Assembly: GCA_029718625.1 (NCBI GenBank)
Contig: CM056383.1
Span: forward strand, 69,714,919-69,778,918
DNA from: Synaphobranchus kaupii
Taxonomy: Eukaryota; Chordata; Actinopteri; Anguilliformes; Synaphobranchidae
Length of the DNA: 64,000 nt
Direction of reading: 5' to 3'
The translations under genes were made by a program, and so were the position numbers. The notes under the pieces are model-generated. The model worked only from the letters and a program-made list of their open reading frames with translations, had not been told where the DNA came from and ran no database searches. Of the stretch, positions 11,345-25,350 are shown piece after piece; the stretch's first letter is position 1; each line of letters starts with the position of its first letter.

Positions 11345-13163
11345 GTAAGACCTGAACCACCTTCTACTTCCATAGCACACCCCACCCCCGTCCCCCGTCC
11401 CCCGTCCCCCGTCCCCCCCCTCAACAATAAGTGATCCAAAATAGTTTGTCGAACTCTGTCCCGTTTCAGTCGAACTCTGTCCCGTTTCAGTATGTTGTGC
11501 AGATTAAAGCGGGTCTCTGAGGTGAGCAGGTAGTGCGGTGTTGAAGTGAGTGTCTGATACTAATAAGCGCCGTGTGTATTAACTGAAAAAAGAACATCAA
11601 CGAGACGGGAGCCATTTTGTTTATGCTGAGCTTCCGCATGAAGAGAGAGAGAGAGAGAGCGAGAGAGAGATAATATAAATACCACATCCAAGGGAGCCCC
11701 CCAAAACCCCAGCCCCCAACCCCCAGCTGAGCGCCCTGTGACCCCGTCTTATTCGCCGGGACACTCCTGTTGAAAGGTAATGTTTTTTTTGGCGGCTGGT
11801 TTGGGTGTGGTACCGAGGGCCTCAGGAGGGTAACAAAGGCCAGCGGAGTGGAGGTGGAGGTGGAGGTGGGCGCTTGATGCAGGGAAACGTGTGCGTGCGT
11901 GCGTGTGCATATAAAATATGAAAACTGTCAGCCACAGTATGTTTTAAATTAGTCAACATTTTCAGTTTGTTTAAAATGTTTTGCACCTCTAAGTCTGGTG
12001 TGAATCATTTCCAGTCATTTTAGCAAGAAGAATATTCCTCAGAAACGCACGCAGGCATTGAGTCAATAACAGGTGGCCTCATTCACCAATCACTCTACCA
12101 ACAAATTTGTTCTTAAAACATTTTTACAAACATTTAGGGATTAACTGATGTCTGCGTTCTGAGCGTCTGTTCTACACAAGAAAAAATCGCAAACAAAGGA
12201 AACATTGGTGAATGCCAGAATTTTCATAAAAACGTTTTAAAGAAAGTCTTAACAAATTACTTTGTAGAATGAGGCCCAATGTTCCTTAACTTTGTCTTGG
12301 AAAAATGTATTTTGTTGGTAGGGTGACAGGGGCAGGCGGGCATTATGTGTTTATATACGGTCTATGGAACAAGCAGAATGTCAAGGGAAGAGAGGATGTC
12401 TGGTCAGCCTAACTTTGGTAATTCACCAAACACTGAGTGCTATTATGTACTTAAATTATGAACAATGCTGGTTGAATCCAGGCCACAATATCCAGTTATA
12501 GCAATTTCCAAATTATTTTGAAATGTTAAGTATATTTAGCAATCCATTCCTTGCAATAAACTGTGATCACGGCAACCGTACATAATTTCACTCCATACTA
12601 TAAGTGTCATGTGTAGGGTAGCATGCTTTGTAAAATGGCATAGAGCTACACTAAATGAACAAAAAAAAATCTGTTTTACAGCATTTATAGAACATTTATA
12701 TAATGCTTTCTGGTATTCAATTCATATTAAATTACTCTAATGAAATGATACACATTTAGGACAGACAAATGATCTCTTTGGCGGTCAGTTTGCTGATTTT
12801 TAAGTAATTAGTGAAGTAATGTAGCCAGTTATGAAAAAGATTTTATCAAAATGGATGTAATTGAGGAGCATTGCACAGTAAATAAATACTATGCCCTGTG
12901 CCACATCACAGGAAGCTGTTATATCTCACACATACTATGATTTCTCTTCTGTTAGAGCAGATTATTTGAAATACTATAAGGCTTTGTAATCTGCAGATTA
13001 CTGACAGTTTGGGGGAAAAAAACATTCTTTTTCCCAGTATTCAGAACGAAATTCATCTTTTATTCAGCAACATGTTTGGTTGAAAATCCTCAGGTATCCT
13101 AACCAGTGTTTTGCTAAATTTTACTCAGCATCTAAACAGTGTTTCAGATACGCATTAGAGGCA

Positions 13164-13212
<49 letters not shown>

Positions 13213-14185
13213 TGCACGCTGGTGCGTGTGTGTGAGTTGGACCATTACTGTCCTATTTAAAGACAGTATCAGTTTACTCACCATAAGAGCAACCAATAAA
13301 AAAAGTGCCATCATAACAGACATATCCCATGGTACGTATAACAGCAGTACAATACATGAAGACACAATATTTACACAACCACGCCATAAATCTATATATC
13401 TATATCTATAACATAGGCCTACAGGGAGTTTTTCCTTGCCACTGGTGCCTTTGGTTTGCTCTTGTGGAGGTTTAGGCCAGAGTTTTCTGCCAAGTGTATT
13501 GTAAAAATTGTCAAATGTGCTATATAAATAATTTTAGATTTGATTTGAGTTTAATAGATATGTAGATATGTAGGTTTTAGATATAATGATAAAGTTTTTT
13601 TTTTCTTTTTTGAAAAAAGCATAATTAAAAATATTAATTTGATAAATAATTTGTATATCCAATTAAAATACTCATAACTCATTATAAAACCTTATATTAC
13701 CATATCTTTGTGTGTGTTTCATTTTGCAGAAGTCACTCAAGGTCGGCTTTTAGTGCCTGGTTTTACATGGAGTGCATGGCTGATGCATTCAATACTTTGA
13801 CCTTATTGCACATTGGATTTTGCTGTAGTGTAGCTACTCATCTTGCTTAATGCCCCCTCTGATCTTTAAAGTTTGTTTTTGTCTTGTGTTCGCATGTTAC
13901 CAGGAACTTAAGTGCTTTGTGTTTCTATTTGTGCATTGCTTTGTCTGTCTTCTGTGTTTTTACGTGCGTGTGTGAGCGTGTGTTTTTAGGACAGGGTGGA
14001 AAGTGCGTAACACACACAGCTTTTCTCTCTGTATGAGATTCTCTGAGAGGAAACCCCGCAGTCAGCACAGTAAGGCCACATCATCCACAGGGCCGAACCT
14101 TTTCATTTCTCGTAAGCTACAAAAACCTCAAAGGAAAATATCATGGGCGTCACTTGAGACCAAAACAATGAGTGTTCCCCAAACA
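11345..14185. other. Intronic or intergenic sequence without a recognisable gene
   Basis: I see no coding exon here. It holds a repeated CCCCGT run near 11390-11420, a (GT)n microsatellite at 13166-13210, a dispersed fish repeat tail at 13415-13555 and otherwise AT-rich unique-looking sequence. Confidence 0.5.
13415..13555 (+). mobile_element. Dispersed fish repeat tail
   Basis: GGGAGTTTTTCCTTGCCACT followed by a stretch ending GCTATATAAATAA resembles a 3' tail I recall as widely dispersed in teleost genomes. A related reverse-complement piece, AATTTATATAGCACATTTC, occurs at 53948-53966. Family assignment is not possible by eye. Confidence 0.45.
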
Positions 14186-17100
14186 GAACGTGCTCTTTAT
14201 TACTACCATCAGTCTCCTCACTATCATTGTGAGGTCCCCTTAACTTGGTGCTTTTTATCATTCCTACCATCAGTCTCCTCACTATCATTGTGAGGTCCCC
14301 TTAACTTGGTGCTTTTTATCATTCCTACCATCAGTCTCCTCACTATCATTGTGAGGTCCCCTTAACTTAGTGCTTTTTATCATTCCTACCATCAGTCTCC
14401 TCACTATCATTGTGAGGTCCCCTTAACTTGGTGCTTTTTATCATTCCTACCATCAGTCTCCTCACTATCATTGTGAGGCCCCCTTAACTTGGTGCTTTTT
14501 ATCATTCCTACCATCAGTCTCCTCACTATCATTGTGAGGTCCCCTTAACTTGGTGCTTTTTATCATTCCTACCATCAGTCTCCTCACTATCATTGTGAGG
14601 CCCCCTTAACTTGGTGCTTTTTATCATTCCTACCATCAGTCTCCTCACTATCATTGTGAGGTCCCCTTAACTTGGTGCTTTTTATCATTCCTACCATCAG
14701 TCTCCTCACTATCATTGTGAGGTCCCCTTAACTTGGTGCTTTTTATCATTCCTACCATCAGTCTCCTCACTATCATTGTGAGGTCCCCTTAACTTGGTGC
14801 TCTTTATTCCTACCATCAGTCTCCTCACTATCATTGTGAGGTCCCCTTAACTTGGTGCTTTTTATCATTCCTACCATCAGTCTCCTCACTATCATTGTGA
14901 GGTCCCCTTAACTTGGTGCTTTTTATCATTCCTACCATCAGTCTCCTCACTATCATTGTGAGGTCCACTTAACTTGGTGCTCTTTATTCCTACCATCAGT
15001 CTCCTCACTATCATTGTGAGGTCCCCTTAACTTGGTGCTTTTTATCATTCCTACCATCAGTCTCCTCACTATCATTGTGAGGTCCCCTTAACTTGGTGCT
15101 TTTTATCATTCCTACCATCAGTCTCCTCACTATCATTGTGAGGTCCCCTTAACTTGGTGCTTTTTATCATTCCTACCATCAGTCTCCTCACTATCATTGT
15201 GAGGTCCCCTTAACTTGGTGCTTTTTATCATTCCTACCATCAGTCTCCTCACTATCATTGTGAGGCCCCCTTAACTTGGTGCTTTTTAGCATTCCTACCA
15301 TCAGTCTCCTCACTATCATTGTGAGGTCCCCTTAACTTGGTGCTTTTTATCATTCCTACCATCAGTCTCCTCACTATCATTGTGAGGTCCCCTTAACTTG
15401 GTGCTTTTTATCATTTCCTACCATCAGTCTCCTCACTATCATTGTGAGGCCCCCTTAACTTGGTGCTTTTTATCATTCCTACCATCAGTCTCCTCACTAT
15501 CACTTGTGAGGTCCCCTTAACTTGGTGCTTTTTATCATTCCTACCATCAGTCTCCCTCACTATCATTGTGAGGTCCCCTTAACTTGGTGCTTTTTATCAT
15601 TCCTACCATCAGTCTCCCTCACTATCATTGTGAGGCCCCCCTTAACTTGGTGCTTTTTTATCATTCCTACCATCAGTCTCCTCACTATCATTGTGAGGTC
15701 CCCTTAAATTGGTGCTTTTTATCATTCTACCATCAGTCTCCTCACTATCATTGTGAGGCCCCCTTAACTTGGTGATTTTTATCATTCCTACCATCAGTCT
15801 CCTCACTATCATTGTGAGGTCCCCTTAACTTGGTGCTTTTTATCATTCCTACCATCAGTCTCCTCACTATCATTGTGAGGTCCCCTTAACTTGGTGCTTT
15901 TTATCATTCCTACCATCAGTCCTCCTCACTATCATTGTGAGGTCCCCTTAACTTGGTGCTTTTTATCATTCCTACCATCAGTCTCCTCACTATCATTGTG
16001 AGGCCCCCTTAACTTGGTGCTTTTTATCATTCCTACCATCAGTCTCCTCACTATCATTGTGAGGTCCCCTTAACTTGGTGCTTTTTATCATTCCTACCAT
16101 CAGTCTCCTCACTATCATTGTGAGGTCCCCTTAACTTGGTGCTTTTTTATCATTCCTACCATCAGTCTCCTCACTATCATTGTGAGGTCCCCTTAACTTG
16201 GTGCTTTTTATCATTCCTACCATCAGTCTCCTCACTATCATTGTGAGGTCCCCTTAACTTGGTGCTTTTTATCATTCCTACCATCAGTCCTCCTCACTAT
16301 CATTGTGAGGTCCCCTTAACTTGGTGCTTTTTATCATTCCTACCATCAGTCTCCTCACTATCATTGTGAGGTCCCCTTAACTTGGTGCTTTTTATCATTC
16401 CTACCATCAGTCTCCTCACTATCATTGTGAGGTCCCCTTAACTTGGTGCTTTTTATCATTCCTACCATCAGTCTCCTCACTATCATTGTGAGGTCCCCTT
16501 AACTTGGTGCTTTTTATCATTCCTACCATCAGTCTCCTCACTATCATTGTGAGGTCCCCCTTAACTTGGTGCTTTTTATCATTCCTACCATCAGTCTCCT
16601 CACTATCATTGTGAGGTCCCCTTAACTTGGTGCTTTTTTATCATTCCTACCATCAGTCTCCTCACTATCATTGTGAGGTCCCCTTAACTTGGTGCTTCTT
16701 TATCATTCCTACCATCAGTCTCCTCACTATCATTGTGAGGTCCCCTTAACTTGGTGCTTTTTATCATTCCTACCATCAGTCTCCTCACTATCATTGTGAG
16801 GTCCCCTTAACTTGGTGCTTTTTATCATTCCTACCATCAGTCTCCTCACTATCATTGTGAGGTCCCCTTAACTTGGTGCTTTTTATCATTCCTACCATCA
16901 GTCTCCTCACTATCATTGTGAGGGCTCCCCTTAACTTGGTGCTTTTTATCAATTCCTACCATCAGTCTCCTCACTATCATTGTGAGGTCCCCTTAACTTG
17001 GTGCTTTTTTATCATTCCTACCATCAGTCTCCTCACTATCATTGTGAGGCCCCCTTAACTTGGTGCTTTTTATCATTCCTACCATCAGTCTCCTCACTAT

Positions 17101-17990
17101 CATTGTGAGGTCCCCTTAACTTGGTGCTTTTTATCATTCCTACCATCAGTCTCCTCACTATCATTGTGAGGTCCCCTTAACTTGGTGCTTTTTATCATTC
17201 CTACCATCAGTCTCCTCACTATCATTGTGAGGCCCCCTTAACTTGGTGCTTTTTATCATTCCTACCATCAGTCTCCTCACTATCATTGTGAGGCCCCCTT
17301 AACTTGGTGCTTTTTATCATTCCTACCATCAGTCTCCTCACTATCATTGTGAGGTCCCCTTAACTTGGTGCTTTTTATCATTCCTACCATCAGTCCTCCT
17401 CACTATCATTGTGAGGCCCCCTTAACTTGGTGCTTTTTATCATTCCTACCATCAGTCTCCTCACTATCATTGTGAGGTCCCCTTAACTTGGTGCTTTTTA
17501 TCATTCCTACCCATCAGTCTCCTCACTATCATTGTGAGGTCCCCTTAACTTGGTGCTTTTTATCATTCCTACCATCAGTCTCCTCACTATCATTGTGAGG
17601 CCCCCTTAACTTGGTGCTTTTTAGCATTCCTACCATCAGTCTCCTCACTATCATTGTGAGGCCCCTTAACTTGGTGCTTTTTATCATTCCTACCATCAGT
17701 CTCCTCACTATCATTGTGAGGTCCCTTAACTTGGTGCTTTTTAGCATTCCTACCATCAGTCTCCTCACTATCATTGTGAGGTCCCCTTAACTTGGTGCTT
17801 TTTATCATTCCTACCATCAGTCTCCTCACTATCATTGTGAGGTCCCCTTAACTTGGTGCTTTTTAATCATTCCTACCATCAGTCTCCTCACTATCATTGT
17901 GAGGTCCCCTTAACTTGGTGCTTTTTATCATTCCTACCATCAGTCTCCCTCACTTTCATTGTGAGGTCCCCCTTAACTTTGTGCTTGTTT
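14186..17990 (+). repeat. 61-bp satellite-like array, about 62 copies
   Basis: Units contain CTACCATCAGTCTCC, CTCACTATCATTGTGAGG and CCTTAACTTGGTGC. Each unit carries an inverted repeat, CCTCAC, a 7-nt loop TATCATT, then GTGAGG. Most units are near-identical; single-base insertions or deletions cluster in 15400-17950. At 3.8 kb it is the largest array in the window. Since 61 is not a multiple of three it yields no long frames. Confidence 0.96.
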
Positions 17991-17999
17991 TACTTTTCT

Positions 18000-18688
18000 T
18001 CCTCTCTTTTTTGTCTCACCACACTCACCCATCTGCTCGATTGCCTGGTCAAAAAGGGAGCACGCTCTTATAGTGTTGTTTACATTAGGAGGAGGGGGGG
18101 GGGGGCACGTTACTGCACTGTGTGTGAACATTAACACTGTAGGTTAACTGCACAAGACCGTTTAGTGCCTTAAGAGGTATATAATATGTAGAGACAGTGA
18201 TGCCCAATAGAAACCAATGGGGAGCAACATCCGAACCGGGAAGTTTTAATTTTGCACTCATCTCACATGCGCAGTTCTGTCCTCAGAGTCACATGTACAA
18301 CGAGGATGGCGCAGAAAAGTGACGTGAAGACGGCTACGTCATAGCCTTATGAGTATGTAATTGGTTGCCAACTAGCGCACCAAAAATATGACGTAGGCCA
18401 AAATAAATAATGAAAAAAATTCATATCATGGTCTGTGTGGTAAGAAGAAAATATTTGACCACGGAACAATAATAAGCAATTTTTTAAGAAATTTGAATGC
18501 ACAGAGTTCAATAGTATGTATGAGTGGAAGTATTTTTATTTTCTGTGAAACATTAATGGAGCCCAATGGGGAAACTGACTTTTTGAGTTTTTTGAGGTTG
18601 AGAGCCAAAAGCAGGCCCTTTGGTTAGCGCTCGTAGCTTAGAACAACTCAGCTTGAGGACTGCACAGGAGCGGGTTAGCGATCGTTAG
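18000..18688. other. Unassigned sequence before the gap
   Basis: No gene is recognisable. A poly-G tract lies at 18094-18104. The rest is unique-looking, moderately AT-rich sequence. Confidence 0.5.
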
Positions 18689-19188
18689 NNNNNNNNNNNN
18701 NNNNNNNNNNNNNNNNNNNNNNNNNNNNNNNNNNNNNNNNNNNNNNNNNNNNNNNNNNNNNNNNNNNNNNNNNNNNNNNNNNNNNNNNNNNNNNNNNNNN
18801 NNNNNNNNNNNNNNNNNNNNNNNNNNNNNNNNNNNNNNNNNNNNNNNNNNNNNNNNNNNNNNNNNNNNNNNNNNNNNNNNNNNNNNNNNNNNNNNNNNNN
18901 NNNNNNNNNNNNNNNNNNNNNNNNNNNNNNNNNNNNNNNNNNNNNNNNNNNNNNNNNNNNNNNNNNNNNNNNNNNNNNNNNNNNNNNNNNNNNNNNNNNN
19001 NNNNNNNNNNNNNNNNNNNNNNNNNNNNNNNNNNNNNNNNNNNNNNNNNNNNNNNNNNNNNNNNNNNNNNNNNNNNNNNNNNNNNNNNNNNNNNNNNNNN
19101 NNNNNNNNNNNNNNNNNNNNNNNNNNNNNNNNNNNNNNNNNNNNNNNNNNNNNNNNNNNNNNNNNNNNNNNNNNNNNNNNNNNNNNNN
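18689..19188. other. Assembly gap of exactly 500 N
   Basis: Exactly 500 undefined bases, a placeholder of unknown true size, directly followed by a (AC)n run. Any exons of a gene between setdb1 and pou2f1 could be hidden here. Confidence 0.99.
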
Positions 19189-19309
<121 letters not shown>

Positions 19310-21339
19310 AGATGCAGAAGGTAAAAGCACCTGGAGACAGGTAAGGCATGGAGTGCATTCAGGCTGCAAGGGTGGAATTTCACCCTGACTTAAAAAAGTG
19401 ACTTCACATTAAATGTTAAAACACTTGAAAAATGTGGTTTAATGATGTTTACAGCAAAAGTACTGTACAGTTACAGTAAAACGTCCTTTTTGTACATATG
19501 TAAAACAAGAAAAAGTACAAAAGACAAATGCATCTACTTAAATCCACCATATAGACCGATTCACAGAAATGTGTACAATCTCTCCAATCTAGGTTACCAT
19601 ACTGTAGTCTCTTTAATAGTGGGAGATCATGGATAATGTGTCTCTATAGCAACAGTATGGGCTGCTACCCTCCCCCTTTACAGCATCACCATGACAACAG
19701 TGAAAACTCCCAAACCTAAAACATAAGTCGTATGTACATGATACATCGGCAGTGAAAGATTATTCCCAAAACATACAAAATACGGTTATTTTTCCACCTA
19801 TGGAGAGTAGGACAGTTGTCTATGTTAATCAATGCACCAAACAAACTACAAGTTTAAAAGGACAAACCTATCCAAGAAATATAACAAAATATACATCTAA
19901 ACTTTGGATTTCCTAGTTTAGGACTACCAGCAGTGCTGGGATTGGTCACTTGGTACACAGGTGGCCAGGTTAGAGAGTAATCTTTGGTATCTGCATCAGG
20001 CCAACATTAGTTATTTAGATTTTTGCTTTGGGATAGAGCTGGTTAGAACCTACAAGGCCCATATAGATTAAAGACAAAACACACACACATGACACAGGAA
20101 GAGACTAAAATTCACAGATGAGCAAACAGTGCTACTGCCTGTACAGGGCTGAGAAACATGATGCATAGTCACACAGCGGAGTACTGCGGGGGAGGGAGAG
20201 AGAGGGGGGGGGGGGGGGGGGGAGGGGGGGAGGGAGAGAGAGAGAGAGAGAGGGGGGAGGGAGAGAGAGAGGGGCAGAGGGGTTTCTGTAGAGCACTCTA
20301 CTGTAGAGATATGTGTAGGGGCTCCCCCATGTCCTAAACCACATCATCCAGCTGATAAAGGGTTAATATCAGTGATTGTTAGGAGTACCCCACTGCACCC
20401 CTCTACCCTCCCCTCTCCTCTCCCAGCCCTGCCCACTTCCCTCTGTGCACCTGCTCAGGTGGGAGTGGGGCGGGGCGTGGCAGGCAATAATTTAGATACA
20501 GTCAGTAACAGGTCTTTGGTTTTCCCTGAGTGTGTGAGGTAAACACACCTACATTCAGAATCTCCAGGGAGCCAATCAGAGGAGACAGGAAGTGAGAGAG
20601 GAACATGCTAACGTGCTCCCTACAACAGCTTTCACTCCGAGAGCTTTGCATCTCAGCAGGACTTCAAATGAGGAAACAACAGAGGAACTTTGTGGTACGT
20701 AATCAGAGTGTGTATCCCTGTGATCACAGGCTGTGTACGTGTGTGTGTGTGTGTGTGTGTGTACTAACTAGACATATGTGGGCTACTCTTGAGGGCTAAG
20801 TCTCTTAAGAAGATTAAAGTGAGTTTATTCGCCATTCACAAATGAGGTGAGACTGAACTCCACACAATTCTGAAAACACAAGGAAACTAATCCCTGCCCA
20901 GACAGCCTCCCTCATAATGAACCAATCAGCATCACTACTTATGAACCAATCAGCATCATTAATGCCCCTATACCCAGGAACTCACAAGTGCAAAGCCGCA
21001 CCCAAATCTCAGTCAATTTTATCATCACACCATCTTCCCGTTTGGACATAACCATTAAAATGGCTACAAAACACCCCAGACAGGAGGCCGCTTAATCAGT
21101 CAGTTAATCAAGGTGCAAATGCCAAAAATCAGAGAATTAGAGAGAAAGCAGACTATGAAGGCCTCCCAACATCTGTAGTTTCTAGATTCGTCATGAATGC
21201 ACACAAACCACTGTCTTTCCCTCCTGTTCTTTCCATGACATCACTGCTCACTGCGTCCTGGAGACCCAGCCTCAGGGTTAATCCTCCAAAACCATCAAGG
21301 TCTCTCATTAAAGCACTAAATCTAAAGCACCATCTTTAC

Positions 21340-22100
21340 ACACTTAAAGCACAGCTGAACTCTGGGTTGTGTAGTTACCTGGCCATGATATGAGTCCAAA
21401 TGGTGGCCAAATATGTTTGTTAGTTGCTCTGTGCTCCCCTGGGGTGATAATCCAGAATAGGGTATTTGTCGCTCTCCATTCACTTCTATTGCGCAGCTAA
21501 AACGGTCTCAAAATTACACTTCTAGCATGTATACGAACAGGAACAAAGTGGACTCTGTCAATACAAACAATAACCAGTTCTCTTATATATATATTTTTTG
21601 TGTAATTTAATTACTTATAAAAGTACTATTTTCTTAAATGTTATTAGCAAGTTACCAGAAAAGACTAGCCAAATGTCAGCAGGTCGGTTTGTTTACCATA
21701 GATATATACTACCAAGAAACGCTTGCTTCCGTAGAAATTTGGACCAATGAGTGGTTTCTGATGCAAGAATTACCTACCGGATCTACGTTCCAAATAAATT
21801 ACTTAAAAGCCAGGAAAGAGCCATTTAATTTTCAAAAAAAAAAATACGTACGAGGACTTGTTTGATTGTTTGTATTGACAGAATCCGCTTCGTTCATGTT
21901 CTTATACGTGCTAGAAGTGTCATTTTGAGACTGTTTTAGCTGCCCTATAGAAGTGAATGGAGAGCAATACCCTATTCTGGATTATCACCCCAGGTGAGCA
22001 CAGAGCAACTAACTAACATATTTCGCCACCATTTGGACTCATATCATGGCCAGGTAACTACACAACCCAAACTTCTACCAAAGTTCAGTTGTGCTTTTAA
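21340..22100. mobile_element. Non-autonomous element with long inverted repeats
   Basis: The left arm (about 21340-21570) and right arm (about 21868-22100) are imperfect reverse complements over more than 200 bp: CTGGCCATGATATGAGTCC on the left matches GGACTCATATCATGGCCAG on the right. The outer ends read AAAGCACAGCTGAAC and GTTCAGTTGTGCTTT. The central 300 bp contains no transposase. It looks like a foldback-type MITE; superfamily unknown. Confidence 0.7.
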
Positions 22101-22635
22101 AACTATCAGGTGAGTCACACGGATGTTTGTAAAGACTGTTAATGCTGATACGCACTCAGCTATGGGCATGTGTGTAAACACAGACAGCGTGTTAATGGCA
22201 GTACACATAACATGTGGGAAAAGCTCCAGCGCCCAGCTGTACACAAATCAATAAAGGCAGAAAAGAAATAAGCAACAGAATTCAAATGATTGTTAAGCAC
22301 TTATTTTAAAAGCTCATGCACAGTAAATAAAGTAAAATCACAAGTCAAAAACCAAAAAGCATAAACATTATGGTCTGGTAGTTTGCTTCCTTGATAATAA
22401 TCAGAGGCAGCCCCCCACCCCAAAGTACCAGAGTCCCCTCCCATCCACAGGCCACACCCACTCGAGGGGGAACGTTTTTTTTTTTTGTTGTTTTTTTGTT
22501 CTTGGTCTAGACAGAACTATATAGCGCTGTTCTCGTATTTTAGTGAATAAGCACTACATTCACTAATGGATCACATTATGAATAATAATCATTTTTGTTT
22601 GGTTTACATCCTGTAAAATCCCAATCTTGATCCCA

Positions 22636-22718
22636 GAGAACCCTGCCCCGCCCTGCCACACCCCACTCTACCGGGCAGAGAACCCTGCCCCCGCCCTGCC
22701 ACACCCCACTCTACTCTA
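22636..22718 (+). repeat. About 43-bp duplicated C-rich unit, two copies
   Basis: CAGAGAACCCTGCCCC followed by CGCCCTGCCACACCCCACTC occurs twice in tandem, with an extra C in the second copy. It directly precedes the 49-bp array. Confidence 0.8.
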
Positions 22719-22719
22719 C

Positions 22720-23195
22720 GAATCAGAGCGCATTAACTCCAAGCGCAGTAGTAAAGCAGGATCATTATGAATCAGAGCGCATTAACTCCAAGCGCAGTAG
22801 TAAAGCAGGATCATTATGAATCAGAGCGCATTAACTCCAAGCGCAGTAGTAAAGCAGGATCATTACGAATCAGAGCGCATTAACTCCAAGCGCAGTAGTA
22901 AAGCAGGATCATTATGAATCAGAGCGCATTAACTCCAAGCGCAGAAGTAAAGCAGGATCATTATGAATCAGAGCGCATTAACTCCAAGCGCAGAAGTAAA
23001 GCAGGATCATTACGAATCAGAGCGCATTAACTCCAAGCGCAGAAGTAAAGCAGGATCATTACGAATCAGAGCGCATTAACTCCAAGCGCAGAAGTAAAGC
23101 AGGATCATTACGAATCAGAGCGCATTAACTCCAAGCGCAGAAGTAAAGCAGGATCATTATGAATCAGAGCGCATTAACTCCAAGCGCAGTAGTAC
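22720..23195 (+). repeat. 49-bp minisatellite, about ten copies
   Basis: Units contain GAATCAGAGCGCATTAACTC and GCAGTAGTAAAGCAGGATC, with two variants (CAGTAG versus CAGAAG; ATTAT versus ATTAC) arranged in blocks. Confidence 0.95.
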
Positions 23196-23522
23196 AGTAG
23201 CATTAGTAGTATTTTTAACAGTATCACTTCCTATAAACAGCTCTACATTTTTTTCATCTTTTTTATTTTTTAAATAAACAGCAAAGTTGCATAAGTCATC
23301 AAATGAAGAACAGGTGATAAAACAAAACACAAATGCAGTTTAGTTTTGCTTGAAGAGGATATTTAACTGCAGCTGAGGTATTTTATGAAAGTAAGGTCCA
23401 GATTACAGGTACTCTGACCACAGATGAGCAATGCCCCTCACTCAGGGCAGGACATATTGGGGATCCCCTCCAACAGGGGTTCATATGGACAATTATGGGG
23501 GTGTCAAGAGTGTCTCATGTAG

Positions 23523-23812
23523 AGTTCAGACCAGTTGACTGGTTCACACCAGCACAAACCAGTTCAGACCAGTACAGGCTGGTTCAAACCAGCACAAAAC
23601 AGTTCAAACCAGTTCAGACTGGTTCAAACCAGCACAAACCAGTTCAGGCTGGTTCAAACCAGCACAAACCAGTTCAGACTGGTTCAAATCAGCACAAACC
23701 AGTTCAAACTGGTTCAAACCAGCACAAACCAGTTCAGACTGGTTCAAATCAGCACAAACCAATTCAGACTGGTTCAAACCAGCACAAACCAGTTCAGACT
23801 GGTGCAGTCAGG
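23523..23812 (+). repeat. 30-bp minisatellite, about nine copies
   Basis: Units contain ACCAGCACAAACCAGTTCAG and ACTGGTTCAA; each contains self-complementary ACCAGTTCAGACTGGT, so a unit can form a short hairpin. It maps within a possible 3'UTR of pou2f1. Confidence 0.93.
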
Positions 23813-25350
23813 TAAGGGTGCCTCTTAGTGTTCCATAATGCAATACTGGGGGCGTGGTCAGGCATCATGAAGCCCAAAAGGGGCGGAGCTCTAAGGCCTA
23901 GTGATTCATCGCTTTAGGTGATTGGCCATGACAGAGAGTACTTATTAGCTGGAGAGAGTAGCACTAGGGACTGATTGGCAGAAGCTATTTTCCACAAATT
24001 TTCCACAACAAAACCGTTGATGAAAGAAGTCCTGGTTAAGAAGAAGTCCATGATGATGACGACAGCCAGATACGCAGAGTTACTCGCACTACACAGGCAA
24101 GACGGCTGAAATGTTTCTGATAAACCTTTTTATCAATTTAATGAGTAGTATGAAGAAACACTGAATGAGAAGAAAGCAAATATGAATTAATGAGATGAGA
24201 GGATTCTACTTTAAAAAATGCTTTTCAGCTTCAGTTTAAAGGTTTAAAAAGTATTATATATAATTTCAAACTATTCTGTGATATGAAATAGCCATTGTTA
24301 CGTGAGATAACTAATGTTATAGTTAATGGAACATTTCTGATTCACTACTTTAGCTGAAAAGCCAAATATCACCAGTTGACCATATGCTTTTACTGGTAAA
24401 CCTGAATGGACAGTGGTCTCTCATAAACGTTTAATAACACAGAGAAGTGTGTCACAGACTTCACTGTCACATCACCTGCTTCATAGGCAGGTGCACATGA
24501 TTAGTAACATTGAAATTAATAGTTGAGATGTTTAAGGTACTGCAGTGGAATGGCTGTTGACGATAAGGCTTTATCGCCCTCTTGCTACTGGAGGACTGAA
24601 TTACAAGTTATAAAATGTAGGCTCCTTGCTCTCAGCTAATCTGAACCAATCACGCTTTGCAGTAGAAAGCAAATTCTTTCCAATTGGTTCAAATAAGTCA
24701 TAGCTCCGCCAATTACAGGGGGTTCATGAGGCCTTTTGTACCCCCCCACCTCCTGCCCCCACCCCCATAAAACCCCCAGGAATAAACCCCAGCATGAGAA
24801 GGTGAATGGGAAAGATTACAAAAGCACAAACAGTCCCACTCACACCCTCTCACTACCCCAAAATTGTATTGATTTCATTATATGAAAATTGTCATCGTTT
24901 CGTTGGTCACCATTAGCGCATATGAACTCAACACTTTAAACAACATTCTAAAAAAAAAAGAGACAAGTAGTGTTAAGATTTCCCCTGCTGAACACCAAAC
25001 TAAATACACCCAACCTTTCCTCTCTCTCTGGTCACGCACACGCACACGCACACGCACATCTGAGCAAGCTATTAGTTATTTTGAGCTCCAGTGTGAATCA
25101 GCTATAGCCATTCTTCTCTTTGGATCATAGAAATATTGCAGTATTATTATTACTATTATTAATTATATGATTAAGCTCTTGTCTTAAAGACAGCCCTACG
25201 GACAGGTTTGCTACAGTAATTTTTGGTATATGTGAGTGTGGGCCCGCAGCTGGCTCCCCCACTCACAGCCTGAGGGAACCCCAATACGGGCACATGATCC
25301 CCACTTTCACTAAAGCTATGAGCAACACCCGCCTTTCACTTAGACCAAGA

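Noticed and set aside
9290..17990. CRISPR-like look of regular repeats
   Set aside because: Units abut or vary as degenerate tandem copies with no unique spacers, and this is a vertebrate genome.
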